DNA of 64,000 bases from Streptomyces albospinus (GTDB lineage: Bacteria; Actinomycetota; Actinomycetes; Streptomycetales; Streptomycetaceae), in NCBI RefSeq assembly GCF_014648695.1, contig NZ_BMRP01000001.1, positions 36,837 to 100,836 on the forward strand. Direction: 5' to 3'. Every line of letters begins with the position of its first letter. Within the stretch, counting starts at the first letter, position 1. The notes under the pieces are model-generated. The model ran no database searches, was not told the origin of the DNA, and worked only from the letters and a program-made list of their open reading frames with translations. Below, in pieces: positions 32,621 to 41,913 of the stretch. A program made the translations under genes and the position numbers.

Positions 32621-32893
32621 CCCTCATCGCACCGCACGCGGTAAACGAGCAGCTCAGCGCCGCTGCGAGCCACCCGGGCCCGGCCCGAAAGGCCCTTGGC
32701 GTTTCCCCCGTCGGTTCGGGGGCCGTTTCCCCCGTCGTTTCCGTGTACACCCTTGGATACGACACCCCCGCCCCACCCATAGCCACAGGTCATACATGCT
32801 GCGAGCCACCGCAGGCGGGCCCGCCTGTATCTCTGTGCAGCAAAGCATCCCGATCTACCTGTAACCGGCCCCGGGGCGCCTGCGGGCCTCACG
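32621..32893. repeat. R1 long repeat, copy a
   Basis: A roughly 270-bp sequence shared with 39911-40182 and 49821-50092. Shared blocks include GCAGCTCAGCGCCGCTGCGA, GTCG(G)TTCGGGGGCCGTTTCC with stem-forming CCCCCG/CGGGGG, CTTGGATACGAC and TGTGCAGCAAAGCATC. The right end reads (on the minus strand) as the last codons of a gene ending GYR-stop or RYR-stop. It is non-coding otherwise. Confidence 0.8.
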
Positions 32894-34130
32894 CACATGC
32901 CGGCACCTGGCCTCCGTGCCCTAACTTCCAAGACATTCCGTTCCTGCTTGTGGGTGGCTAACTGAACAGTGCTGAAAACTTGGAAGCGCGGCGAAGCCCA
33001 GGCGTAACGGAGGTGACGTTGCGTCATGGGATGACGAATCACGTTCCGGGCTGGAGCAACGGGGAGCCGGTCGATTGGGGCGGTCGGGAAGTCAGGTGAC
33101 GCCTTTTCCGGAATCGCCCCTGGCCACAGTCAGGTTGGCGGTCAGCGGGACGGCTACGCGAGCGGCGCTGCGGGCCGCTCCTCGGGGCGGTGCACGGGCG
33201 GCGGGTGGGGCGGTTGGTCTGCCGGTCGGGTTCTGTTCGGTGTGGTCGGTCCGCGGGGGGCGGGGTTCGTTCGGTCGTGGACGGTCGGTCGGTGTGGTGG
33301 TTTTGGGCCGGTTGGGTGCGGTGGGTGTGGTTGAAGCTGAAGCGCAGATCGTTTCGGAACCGTCAGATGCTTATGGGTTGGGCCGGTGGTGGGCGGCCCG
33401 GGCGGTCTGGCCGGGGACGACAGCGGACCGTAGGTCGGTGTCTGCCGCCCGGATCCCGGGGTGGTGGCGGTTTCGGGCCGGGGTGCGGGCTGCGGGGCGC
33501 GTCGTCGGCAACGTCGGGCGTTGCGGGGCAGGGGCGCCCGTGCGGGGCAATGGGGCTGAGCTCAGGTTCCGGGATGGGGCCGGTTGTGCTCTGCGATGGG
33601 GTTGCAGCGGGGCGGAGCGGACGAGGCGAATGTTTGCCGGTCGGCGGGCGCAGTTGCCGATAATCGGGGTGAGGACCGCGCAGGGGCTGGTCGGTCAGTT
33701 CGGGTGCGCCGACCGTCCCGACCGCACCGGGCGGATCAGACGGGGCGGTGTGGTTGGTTCAGTTGAGGCGGTAGGCGATGGTGCGGCCGGAGGCGGCGAT
33801 GCTGTAGGCGGGCGGGCGGGCGGGGTTGGGGAGCCCAACCGATCCGTTGGCCGCGACCTTTCCCGCGCTTTCATGAGGGGGTGGGCCGCAGGAACCCAGC
33901 TCAGCCTCCCTCCGACCAGGGCGATACGAGTCTGCGCGCACCTCTGCTGTGCTTCGTATCCGGAACCATCGCATCACAAGTGGGGCCGAATGCCTGAACG
34001 AGGGTGGTCGCGCCTGCCGGGGGGTGCTGTCCTTGCAGGCCGGCACCACCCGGCCTGACGCTGGGTCCGGCTTTTGGCGCCTTCATGTTCCGCCGTCCGC
34101 TCAGGCATCGCTCACGCACGGAAAGCGCAG
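32894..34130. other. GC-rich gene-free stretch, R2 repeat copy a
   Basis: No credible gene. About 33100-33950 is a G-rich sequence similar to 40300-41110, with GTCTGCCGCCCGGATCCCGG and GGCGCGTCGTCGGCAACGTC in both. A shorter part matches 50200-50350. Long frames here arise from the base composition. It looks like a decayed copy of sequence between genes of an older element. Confidence 0.6.
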
Positions 34131-34132
34131 GC

Positions 34133-34168
34133 GGGAAGGCCCGCAGCAGTCGTGCTGCGGGCCTTCCC
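34133..34168 (-). terminator. Strong terminator hairpin
   Basis: GGGAAGGCCCGCAGCA pairs perfectly with TGCTGCGGGCCTTCCC around GTCG. It lies downstream of the leftward secreted protein gene. Confidence 0.8.
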
Positions 34169-34185
34169 GTGGCATGGCTTGGGCC

Positions 34186-34584
34186 TCAGTACCGAATTCC
34201 AACACTCTTGACGTTCAGAGTGCCGCCGTAGGTCAGCGAACTCAGCGTGAAGTAGTAGTCGCCCGAGGACTGGGAGCCCCACGAGGACGTGTTGCAGTAA
34301 TTCGTCCGGGTCCCGTGATCCTCGTCCGGACCGAACACGTCCTTGTAAAGAGTGATGCCAGCTTCACCGAAGCCGTTATCGCTGTCCGTCGAACATCCGC
34401 TGAACTGTACGGACGTGCTGACACCATCAGTGGCGTTGTCCGTCCAGCGGCTCGATTCACTGTTGATGTGCCAGCCTGAGATGTATGTGGTTCTGCTGCC
34501 TTCGGCGTGAGCCGGGATGGAACCTATGAATCCCAGGGCTATGGATGCCGCGACAATTCCTGCTGCTCGGCGGCCTGTCTGCAT
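34186..34584 (-). CDS. Secreted paired-Cys protein, paralog 1
   Basis: A 132-residue exported protein. A Sec signal peptide is clear (MQTGRRAAGIVAASIALGFI, cleavage near AHA-EG, residue about 27). The mature part EGSRTTYISGWHINSESSRW, LYKDVFGPDED and GDYYFTLSSL is beta-rich and shares its pattern with the divergent paralog at 35228. Two cysteines (FSGCSTD and NYCNTSS) align between the two and probably form a disulfide. No known family was recognised; it is not the lactococcin 972 pattern. A separate terminator follows it. Confidence 0.7.
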   Translation of the reverse strand: MQTGRRAAGIVAASIALGFIGSIPAHAEGSRTTYISGWHINSESSRWTDNATDGVSTSVQFSGCSTDSDNGFGEAGITLYKDVFGPDEDHGTRTNYCNTSSWGSQSSGDYYFTLSSLTYGGTLNVKSVGIRY

Positions 34585-35227
34585 TATTGACTCGCTTCCC
34601 CCGCATTACACGGTCCTGAGCTGGTTGAAGTAGCCGAAGAGAATGGAACTTCCTGCTCTCCGGTAGTGACCACCTACGTGATCTCGATGCGGAAATTAGC
34701 AATGACTCTTCTTGTCCAGCAAGACCATTTCCTGTTCGCGGCTGGTTTCTGTTCTTCCTCAGTAGTTGCACCTTGATCAAGCGACGGGCTGCCCGATCCG
34801 AATAACCCTTGCGTCAGCGGCGTTTACGCACCTCGGCTCGGCGGCTTCGTCTCCGTGAAGCCCCTGCGGGGGATGGCTAAATTCCGCCCCTGGTATGCCT
34901 CGCGCCCACTGTTTTGGGACGGATGCGTTCCGTTTTGTGCGCCGGATTGCTACACCGCGCCGCCGACATCTCCCTGGCTATTCGACGACTTCAAGCCATC
35001 CTGGCTTGCTGGCGTGATGACGCTTCAGGAGAGGCGCCACCTGCTGGCGCCGAAATCTCGGGGGCTACGCAACTCGGATCACGGAAGCGCAACACTCCAT
35101 GTTGGCTCAAAAATTCGAATCTGGGTTGCCGGTTCACCGGCTGAAACCGCATGATCCGAGCCACGCCCCAGCCGGTAGCGGCCGCACCTCCCGGTGTGTG
35201 GTGGGGGAAGAGCAATCAGGGGGAAAG
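34585..35227. other. Intergenic region between secreted paralogs
   Basis: No credible gene in about 640 bases between divergent genes. The parts next to each start are AT-richer, with TTGAAG and TTAGCAAT-like elements near 34625-34700 that may serve leftward transcription. No clear promoter could be fixed for the rightward gene, whose ribosome binding site is GGGGGAAAG. Confidence 0.5.
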
Positions 35228-35647
35228 ATGCGAGTTTCGCGCGTGTCTGGCGCTCTTGTGGCCGGCGCACTTGCCACGGTCGCCTTCGGAACCGTTCCGG
35301 CCCATGCAGAGGGCAGCAAGACGACGTACATCTCGTACTGGGCCACGGGTGCGGAGTCCAGCCGGTGGCATGACGGTGACAACGACAACACGAGCACGAC
35401 GGTCCGATTCCAGAACTGCACGACGGCCAGTTCGCCGGGCACTCGGACCAGCGCAGCGGTCTCGGTGTGGAAGGATGTCTTCGGCCCTGATGAGAACAAG
35501 GGCTCAAAGGGCGATATTTGCAGCGCGACGAAGTCGTGGGGGGTCCTTGCGGAGGGTGACTACTACTTCAGTCTCGATGAAATCAACGGAACATCGGGGC
35601 CGGGAACCTTTCACCTCGACGCCAAGCCCGTCACGATGACGTGGTAA
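35228..35647 (+). CDS. Secreted paired-Cys protein, paralog 2
   Basis: A 139-residue exported protein. GGGGGAAAG precedes this ATG; longer in-frame extensions lack a site. The signal peptide is RVSRVSGALVAGALATVAF with cleavage near AHA-EG. The mature part EGSKTTYISYWATGAESSRW, WKDVFGPDENKGS and GDYYFSLDEI parallels paralog 1 at every block, with cysteines in FQNCTTA and DICSATK. The ABC transporter gene follows after a terminator-like hairpin. Together they suggest an exported factor with a dedicated transporter. Confidence 0.7.
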   Translation: MRVSRVSGALVAGALATVAFGTVPAHAEGSKTTYISYWATGAESSRWHDGDNDNTSTTVRFQNCTTASSPGTRTSAAVSVWKDVFGPDENKGSKGDICSATKSWGVLAEGDYYFSLDEINGTSGPGTFHLDAKPVTMTW

Positions 35648-35666
35648 CTCGACGGTGATGAAGTGT

Positions 35667-35703
35667 CGGCCGGGAGCGTGAAAATGCTCCCGGCCGTCCT
35701 TTG
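35667..35703 (+). terminator. Terminator after secreted paralog 2
   Basis: CGGCCGGGAGC pairs with GCTCCCGGCCG around GTGAAAAT and is followed by TCCTTT. It separates the secreted gene from the ABC operon, though readthrough is possible. Confidence 0.75.
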
Positions 35704-35728
35704 TTCGGCTCGCGAAAGCAAGGATGGC

Positions 35729-36472
35729 ATGTCTCTGCAATTCACTCGGTGTTCCTTCCAGTACGGTCGGAAGGTTCCCGTCCTCAACCGGCTCGATCTG
35801 TCCATCGAGAACCGGGCCACTGTCCTTCTCGGGCCGAACGGTGCGGGGAAGTCGACGCTTATGGGTATCGCCGCCTCGTGGATCGCCCCTTCCGAGGGAT
35901 CGGTCGCATGGCGAGGTATCGATCCGGCGAAGTCGGCATCGCGTGCGTCCTACCGCAGAGCAGTGGGTTGGCTTCCGCAGAACGTCAAGCCGATGCCCGG
36001 GCTCACGGTACGGGAAAACGTCGCCTACATCGGCTGGCTGAAAGGAATGTCCCGTTCTGAAGCATGGGACGCGTCACGGGATGCCCTGGAACGCGTGAAG
36101 CTGGGCAGCCTTGCGGACCGGAAGAGCCATCAGCTCTCGGGTGGGCAGCTGCGGCGGATGGGAATAGCCGGAACCCTCGTCCACAGCAGTGAGGTTGTGC
36201 TGCTCGACGAACCGACGGCAGGTCTTGACCCCTCGCAGCGGCAGATCTTCCGCGACCTGGTGACGCAGTTGCTGGCCGACATCCAGGTCGTGATCTCGAC
36301 CCATCAGACCGAGGACCTCGACACGATGTACGACCACGTCGTCATCCTCGACAAGGGGCAGGTGCGCTTCGAAGGCGACACGGACGGCTTCCTAGCCCTC
36401 GCCGCCACAGGTACGCCCGAGGGCCGGCGCGCCGAAGCCGCCTACACCCAGTTGATCGCCAAGGAGGTGTGA
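35729..36472 (+). CDS. ABC transporter ATP-binding protein
   Basis: A 247-residue ATPase. The ATG follows AAGGATGGC; a longer upstream frame lies within the terminator and is unlikely. Walker A is LLGPNGAGKSTLMG, the signature is QLSGGQLRRMGIAG, Walker B is VVLLDEPTAGLDP, and the switch His is in ISTHQTEDL. It belongs to the two-subunit export or bacteriocin/antibiotic type. Four bases separate it from the permease gene, so it is an operon of at least three genes. Confidence 0.92.
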   Translation: MSLQFTRCSFQYGRKVPVLNRLDLSIENRATVLLGPNGAGKSTLMGIAASWIAPSEGSVAWRGIDPAKSASRASYRRAVGWLPQNVKPMPGLTVRENVAYIGWLKGMSRSEAWDASRDALERVKLGSLADRKSHQLSGGQLRRMGIAGTLVHSSEVVLLDEPTAGLDPSQRQIFRDLVTQLLADIQVVISTHQTEDLDTMYDHVVILDKGQVRFEGDTDGFLALAATGTPEGRRAEAAYTQLIAKEV

Positions 36473-36475
36473 GTC

Positions 36476-37756
36476 GTGCTGTGGCGTACCGTTGTGCGTT
36501 CCTCTTCTGCCACGTGGCTGGCGCCCCTTCTGGCCGCCTTCGTCGCACTGCTGTTGTCGGACGACCTCACCGCGGGGGTTACTCACGGCTATTGGCCCAG
36601 TGCGCTGGGGCAGGCCAACTTCGCGCTGCACTTCGTGGCCCCGGCGTGCGCCACCGCCGGCGCATGGGAAGGCTCTCGCGTCACGCGCGGCAACGTGGCG
36701 CACTGGGCCCCCACCCGCTCCGGACTCGGTATCGCCCTGCCGCTCCTCGTACCGGTCTTCGTACTCGGCGCATTCGGTATGGCGGTTGCAGCGGCGCTGA
36801 CCATCTCCACGGGCCAGCCTGACATCGGCACCCCGCCCCTGGGCATGGTCCTGGTCTGGCTTGTCGTCCTCGCGGCCCACTCATTCGCGGGTTTCCTGCT
36901 CGGCAAACGTCTGCCGGTGGTCGTAGCCGCGCCCTTGGCCCTGCTCCTGAGTTTCGTGCTGACCGCGTACCCGGCGGCGATGGAGCCGCTGTGGCTGCGC
37001 CACATGGTCACCGGCGGCATGTCCGCGTGCTGCTCCCTCGCACAGACGCCCGACTGGCGCGCGGCAGCGAGCGCACTCGTTCTGGCCGTCGGCGTCATCG
37101 CAGCCGCGGTGGTGGTCTTGACCGTCCTGTCCCGGCGAGCACGCACCGTCCTGGTCGGCATTGCGCTGGTGGGCGGTCTGGCCGGCAGCGGATGGCTTGC
37201 CTACGGACTGCCCGCCGACCCCGTGAACGCCCGTCCGGCCGATCAGCTGCAGTGTGCCGGGGACAACCCCCGGGTGTGCCTGTGGCCGGAGCTCTCCGGG
37301 CAAGCCGACATGATCCGTGAGCACGCCGCCGACGCGCGCAACCGCCTCCAGCAGGCCGGCCTCACCGTTCCCGCCGAACTCACCATGGAGAAGCAGTCCA
37401 CGCAAGGGTCATTGTTCATCGGTGCCTGGCCCAAGCCCACTCCATCCCAGGTGCGTGCCGGAGTCGGTACGGCTCTGCTGCCCTCCGAGCCGCCCGCCTG
37501 TGCCACGTCCGGACCCTTCCCCGGTGCCGACGCCTACGCACCGACCGCCGCGTGGCTCGCCCTGACCGCAGGCGCCGATCCCCAGGACGTAGCCAGCCGT
37601 TACGGGGAGCCTGAGAGCACAGTCGCCACCCACGTCCGGCAATTGCCCCGGAACCAGCAGCTCGCGTGGTTCGAGCGAAACAGCAAGTCATTGCACAACT
37701 GCACGACCCACCCAGCCCCGGCACCCTCGCCCCGCAGCCAGGAGACCACGCGATGA
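36476..37756 (+). CDS. ABC permease-like membrane protein with extracellular domain
   Basis: A 426-residue membrane protein. GGAGGTGTGAGTC precedes the GTG. About six membrane segments occupy residues 10-245 (for example LLVPVFVLGAFGMAVAAAL and LVGIALVGGLAGSGWLAYG). The C-terminal third (about 250-426) is soluble with several cysteines (CAGDNPRVCLWPEL, PPACATSGPF). It ends in a Pro-rich tail. It is likely the membrane partner of the ATPase, the extracytoplasmic part perhaps contacting the exported protein. Confidence 0.75.
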   Translation: MLWRTVVRSSSATWLAPLLAAFVALLLSDDLTAGVTHGYWPSALGQANFALHFVAPACATAGAWEGSRVTRGNVAHWAPTRSGLGIALPLLVPVFVLGAFGMAVAAALTISTGQPDIGTPPLGMVLVWLVVLAAHSFAGFLLGKRLPVVVAAPLALLLSFVLTAYPAAMEPLWLRHMVTGGMSACCSLAQTPDWRAAASALVLAVGVIAAAVVVLTVLSRRARTVLVGIALVGGLAGSGWLAYGLPADPVNARPADQLQCAGDNPRVCLWPELSGQADMIREHAADARNRLQQAGLTVPAELTMEKQSTQGSLFIGAWPKPTPSQVRAGVGTALLPSEPPACATSGPFPGADAYAPTAAWLALTAGADPQDVASRYGEPESTVATHVRQLPRNQQLAWFERNSKSLHNCTTHPAPAPSPRSQETTR

Positions 37757-38358
37757 TCTGGTGGCTCAAGGCCAAAGGCGCCCCCGTAGTTGCAGCGGCC
37801 ACGCTTGCGGCATACCTCCTCGCCATCCTGGTGCGCCAGGAAGCCATCCCTGTCCCGGCGGTCGTCGGCGCTACCGGACAACTCCTGGTCACCCAGATCC
37901 TGGGGGTCGTGCCCGTCGCCCTGCTCCTCCACGGCATCGACCGAGGGGACACCGTCACCGAGGAGGTCGCGCTGCGCCACGCAGGGCGGCGCAACGCGGC
38001 ACTGTGCGGGGCATTCGCCCTGCTGGCCCTGCTGCTGGCGGCCCTCGTCCACCTCCTGTGGGATCGACCGGAAGCCCTGTCGCTCGCCCGCAACTGCGTC
38101 GGCTTTCTCGGCAGTGCCCTCATCGTCCGCACCATACTGGGCCCCGGCATCGCCGCGATCTGCGTAGCCGCACTCCCCCTGGCCTGTGCCGCCGCCGGCC
38201 GCCGCCCAGGAGGCTCCGCCCAACCGTGGGCATGGCCCATCCAGGAGCCCACCTCCTACCTGGGTGCTGCCGAAGCCGCCTTCCTCTTCGCCGTCGGCTG
38301 TGCGCTCGTCCTGTGGCGGAACCGTCCCGCCCTCGACCCCCTCGCGCGCACAGCCTGA
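37753..38358 (+). CDS. Second ABC-associated membrane protein
   Basis: A 201-residue membrane protein. The ATG overlaps the upstream stop (ATGA). It has about five or six hydrophobic segments (PVVAAATLAAYLLAILV, LGVVPVALLLHGI, LCGAFALLALLLAALVHLL, AAFLFAVGCALVLW). There is no catalytic motif. It most likely completes the transporter together with the ATPase and the larger membrane protein. A terminator follows at 38388. Confidence 0.7.
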   Translation: MIWWLKAKGAPVVAAATLAAYLLAILVRQEAIPVPAVVGATGQLLVTQILGVVPVALLLHGIDRGDTVTEEVALRHAGRRNAALCGAFALLALLLAALVHLLWDRPEALSLARNCVGFLGSALIVRTILGPGIAAICVAALPLACAAAGRRPGGSAQPWAWPIQEPTSYLGAAEAAFLFAVGCALVLWRNRPALDPLARTA

Positions 38359-38387
38359 CAACGCCCTGCTTCCCCAAAGGACTTGCT

Positions 38388-38425
38388 CAAGCCCAGTCTG
38401 AGAAACCAGACCGGGCTTGCCGTCT
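38388..38425 (+). terminator. Terminator of the ABC operon
   Basis: CAAGCCCAGTCTG pairs with CAGACCGGGCTTG (one mismatch) around AGAAAC, followed by CCGTCTTT. Confidence 0.8.
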
Positions 38426-38478
38426 TTCACAGGGTGCGTCCGACCGGCCCTGCCACCGTGGTCGCCGTAGCCACTCGC

Positions 38479-38661
38479 ATGACAGACACAGAACCGAGGG
38501 CCGCGATCCTGGAACAGGTCGCGGCCCTCGGGCCGTTCTTCGCCTTCGAGACCCACGACGAAGGATCGGCCGCCATCGATCCCCGGCAGCCCATGAGCGA
38601 ACTGGTCCAGGATCCCGAGGTCTTGCTGGACCGCGTGACTGGAGGGTCGGGGCGGGCCTGA
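38479..38661 (+). pseudogene. Truncated (2Fe-2S)/ferric reductase-like gene, N-terminal fragment
   Basis: Sixty residues beginning MTDTEPRAAILEQVAALG, with FFAFETHDEG and PMSELVQDPEVLLDRV. This looks like the N-terminal region of the FhuF-like (2Fe-2S) siderophore reductases common in Streptomyces. It then breaks off at TGGSGRA-stop, with no cysteine cluster. It appears truncated by a rearrangement at about 38640. Confidence 0.5.
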
Positions 38662-39018
38662 TCATCGTTGCCGGGCTGGCTGACCTCCTTCTGGGCGGCG
38701 GATGCCATGAGGATCGGGTGGACGTGGACCTGGGCCGCTGCGGCCGGGGCGGAGGCGGGAGGGGTGGTGTGGCTGAGGTATTGCAACCGCCCGCCCAGGA
38801 CGTCGCTGCTTGAGTCCACCCTGCCGTGCTGGGCGACGAATGATGGAGCCGACTCCGCCGCCTCAGTGCTGGTGGACGCAGCAGCGTCGTCAAGCAGACG
38901 GTCGTCCGTACCGGAATGGCGGTCGCCGTGGTGCCAGGTAGCCCGGGCCTTGTGGACGCCTACCTGAGGAGTGCCGTCGACAAGGCGCACCACGCGGGCT
39001 GGCTCATCGCCTCGCGGG

Positions 39019-39620
39019 TTAGGGCGTCTCTTCGGCGCATGCGGTGACTGCCTTCTGCAGGCCGGTGAAGTCGGTCTCCAGTGGGCTGAGGCGCTGCAGA
39101 CTGGACAGCCTGATCGTCTTCTGGTTCGGGCACTGCTCGTCCAGGACACGGTGGCCAGGACGTAGAAGGTCCACTGGTCGAGGTCCAGGGGATCGAGGGT
39201 CTGCTTGTTCTGGTGGTGCAGTAGGCAGAAGACGTACACGTCCGAGCGGCGCAGTACGTCGGCCGAGGTCTTGCCGGTCTGGGCATCCCAGCCGGAGGCC
39301 GGTGCGATGGAGAACGAGATCTCCGACAGCTGGGACTGTGCCCACGACTGCAGGTATGCCGCCGACTTCACCTCGACGCGCAGGTCCTCGGGCGTACGGA
39401 TGTCGACGGTGTCCCATTCGGTGCGGGTTCCGGTGGCGGCGCCGAGGGCCGTGGCTACGAGGTACTCGGCCAGGACACCGCGCAAGGTGTTGTTGGCAAG
39501 GTCGGAGCAGGCCCAGCTCCAGAACTCGTCGAGCCTGCCCACTGTTTCACCGCGGGCTCGTATCGGCTTGCTGCCACTGCGGCGTTCGATGATCAGCGGG
39601 CCAAGACCGGGGGTGCTCAT
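39019..39620 (-). pseudogene. PD-(D/E)xK nuclease-like gene with frameshift
   Basis: About 200 residues if one base is restored. The first frame runs from MSTPGLGPLIIERRSGSKPI to FYVLATV. The second frame continues VLDEQCPNQKTIRLSSLQRL to the stop. The break is at about 39146-39152 (GTGTCC on the minus strand). WDTVDIRTPEDLRVEVKSAA has the D...ExK layout of restriction-endonuclease-fold proteins. It may be a defence nuclease, now inactive or misassembled. Confidence 0.65.
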
Positions 39621-39734
39621 AGTGTCTCCTGACGACGGTCTGGGGCGAGTGATGCTGATCCTGACAGCAGCGACTGACAACGGGGTTGGACTCTGAGCGG
39701 AGCATGGGCCGCGACCGCTGTACCGGCGTGGGCG

Positions 39735-40182
39735 AGGACGGCTGCTACCCGGGGCTTGCACAATGGGGCGGTGTCCTCGCAGTGATCAGTGGTGTGGTGC
39801 GTGTGGTGTTGACGGTGCCGGCGTCCGCCGTGCGGTAGCCAGATGACCGCTGGACCAGTTGGTCGGGAGAGGGGCGTACGCTCGGCTCCGGCGCCTAGGA
39901 CGGCTCCCAGTCCTTCATCGCGCCGCATGCGGTGAAAGCGCAGCTCAACGCCGCTGCGAGCCACCCGTCCCCCGTCTGAGATGCCCTTTGGCGTTTACCC
40001 CGTCGTTTCGGGGGCCGTTTCCCCCGTCGCTTCTGTGTACGCCCTTGGATACGACGCCCTCACCCACCCGTAGCCGCAGGTCGTGCATGCACCGAGCCAC
40101 CCGCGCGCGGGGGCGACTGTATATCTGTGCAGCAAAGCATCCCGATCTACCTGTAACGGCCCCGGGGCCTGCGGGCCTCACG
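39735..40182. repeat. R1 long repeat, copy b (extended)
   Basis: About 445 bases similar to 49648-50092; the right 270 bases also match 32621-32893. The left part, read on the minus strand, preserves a piece of an XRE/TPR regulator (compare AAILAHSFRLASEAGH in copy c). It is gene remnant plus conserved non-coding sequence. Confidence 0.75.
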
Positions 40183-40420
40183 GGCGACTCCGATGGCGGC
40201 GAGTTTGACGAGGGCGTTGGCGTTGGCGATGGTGCCGGAGGATTTCTCGATGACGCGGCTGATGCGGATGGCTGTGAATGCCTCGCCGGGGTGGGCGTAG
40301 AGGTGGTCGATGGCCATCTGCCGGAGCGCTCCCGGTGCGAGCCGCCCGTTCTCGCCCGGTGCCGGTTGGGGCGTCGTCGGTTGCGGCGCGGGGCGACACC
40401 GTCCTTGGTGTGTACGCGGG
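40147..40420 (-). pseudogene. Winged-helix domain remnant
   Basis: A minus-strand frame without a start codon encodes GRLAPGALRQMAIDHLYAHP, GEAFTAIRISRVIEKSSGTI and a tail ending RGRYR-stop. This is a winged-helix C-terminal domain common in proteins of Streptomyces mobile elements. Upstream sequence is Pro/Arg-rich and has no clear gene. The stop lies within repeat R1, explaining why all three R1 copies end in similar codons. Confidence 0.5.
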
Positions 40421-41394
40421 GTTCGGCCGCGTCGTCGCTGTCGTGGTGTTTGGCGTTCTGCGGTGGGTCAGTGTGGGGGCTGGTTCCAGGTTTGGTGGCG
40501 GGCGAGTTGGGGGCCGGTCCTTGAGGCGGTAGGTGGGTGGTACGTGGGCGGCGGGGTTGGGGGCGGTCGGTCGGCTGGTCGGGTTCTGTTCGGTGTGGTC
40601 GGTCGGCGGGGGAGCAGGTTCGTTCGGTCTGGGGTGAGCGGTCGGTGTGGTGGTTTTGGGCCGGTGGTGGGCGGTCTGGGCGGGGCGGCAGCGGGCCATA
40701 GTCGGCGTCTGCCGCCCGGATCCCGGGGCGGTGGCGGTTCAGCCGGGGTGCGGGCTGCGGGGCGCGTCGTCGGCAACGTCGGGCGTGATGGAAGCCGGGG
40801 CGCCTGTGCGGGGTAACGGGGCTGAGCGCGGGAGGGGCGGATGTTTGCTGGTCGGCGGGGGCGGCTGCTGATAGCCGGGGTGAGGTTGCACGGGAACTGA
40901 TCGGTGAGTTCGGTCATCCCGATCGCCCCGATCGCCCCGATCGCCCCGATCGCCCCGATCGCCCCGATCGCCCCGATCGCCCGGTCGGGGCGGTCGCACC
41001 AACCGATCCGCTGGCCGTGGGCGGCAGCCTTCCCGAAGTGTTCATTGGGGGTCGGTGTGCTGGCGCTCCGCCGAAGGGCGGTGGGCTGAGGGAACCCAGC
41101 TCAGCTTCCCTCCGATCAGGGTGAGCCGTCCAATGCCGGAGAAGACGGCAGCTGGCCTAACAAGGGACCACCAGAACGGCCAGGAGGAGCGCGAGCGACA
41201 GGAACGGGCGTTCCGATGCATGATCAAAGTGGCCTGATCTCCGAGCCGCAATGCAGCTGCCGTTACGCCACTCGGGATCGAAATAAGAAAAATCTGCGCT
41301 GCCAAAATTCGGCCAGTGGAGAGGTGGATCGGCAGTAGCTCGCTGGTGGCTCGGCGCTGGCTCCCATACGTCTGAGCTGGAGAAACGTGACCAC
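40183..41394. other. GC-rich gene-free stretch, R2 repeat copy b
   Basis: Beyond the winged-helix remnant no gene is credible. The G-rich sequence parallels 33100-33950. About 41120-41390 parallels 50333-50555 (TGCCGGAGAAGACGGCAG and GCAATGCAGCTGCCGTTACG are common to both). It includes a 9-bp tandem repeat. Confidence 0.55.
40921..40982. repeat. 9-bp tandem repeat (GATCGCCCC)n
   Basis: Six perfect GATCGCCCC units and one partial unit. The minus-strand translation would be (GDR)n, but no gene is evident. It is absent from the parallel place in R2 copy a, so it expanded locally. Confidence 0.9.
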
Positions 41395-41595
41395 ATGAAC
41401 AGTTCTGCCGCGGACGGCAGCCACGTTTTCCTGCTTCCTCGCGCGTCGAACATTCGCAGTGGCGATGACAATTTCGCTCGTCGGTTTCTCTATTACTTCA
41501 CGTCAGCACCAGACGGATTCGGTCCCTTCTCCCGGGCGCCATCTGCCGATGCCCGCTGTTCCGCCCTGCCCTTCGCCAGCTACGCGACCTCGTAA
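41395..41595 (+). CDS. Possible 66-residue conserved small protein, copy 1
   Basis: MNSSAADGSHVFLLPRASNI, then GDDNFARRFLYYFTSAPDGF and SRAPSADARC. A similar product is encoded at 50560. Both the DNA and the inferred protein are conserved, and GGAG lies 12 bases upstream. It could be coding, or simply part of the duplicated region. There are no transmembrane segments or known motifs. It lies 319 bases before the second excisionase. Confidence 0.4.
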   Translation: MNSSAADGSHVFLLPRASNIRSGDDNFARRFLYYFTSAPDGFGPFSRAPSADARCSALPFASYATS

Positions 41596-41913
41596 CTCCA
41601 CCCCGTACCGACAACCATCTGCCCTCTGTCCCCGACGAGTTGCACCCTGCCACCGGCTCCCGAGCCCGTGCTGCGGGAGTGGGCGGTCTAACGCGTCCGG
41701 ACCGCGGTTCCTGCCGATCAACTGGCGAGTGGCGGCCTCTCCACTCCCGCCCAACTTCATCGTGCAAGACCGCGGCCTTGACAACATGGCCGAGACGGAG
41801 CGTCCATCGTCCACGCCCGGTCCGGCAGCCGGGCCGGCACCACGCCATGCACCGCTGCCCGAAGCCCCGAGCACGAGGGAGATCACCATGCATCCGCACA
41901 GGGCGGTGCGCGC

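Noticed and set aside
32851..32870. ACCTGTAAC in the R1 repeats as further motif copies
   Set aside because: Only the 3' half matches, and it is part of a gene-end sequence common to the R1 repeats.
32029..33042. Long minus-strand frame over the GNAT gene and R1 copy a
   Set aside because: It is antisense to a clear GNAT gene and continues into repeat sequence; similar frames in the other R1 copies are not conserved as protein.
33075..34058. A 327-residue Gly/Arg/Val-rich frame in the G-rich stretch
   Set aside because: Composition artefact; the parallel place at 40.3-41.1 kb does not keep the frame.
34186..35647. Lactococcin 972-type bacteriocins
   Set aside because: Size, export and ABC context fit, but the mature sequences lack the family's Gly/Trp/Tyr pattern, so the name was not applied.
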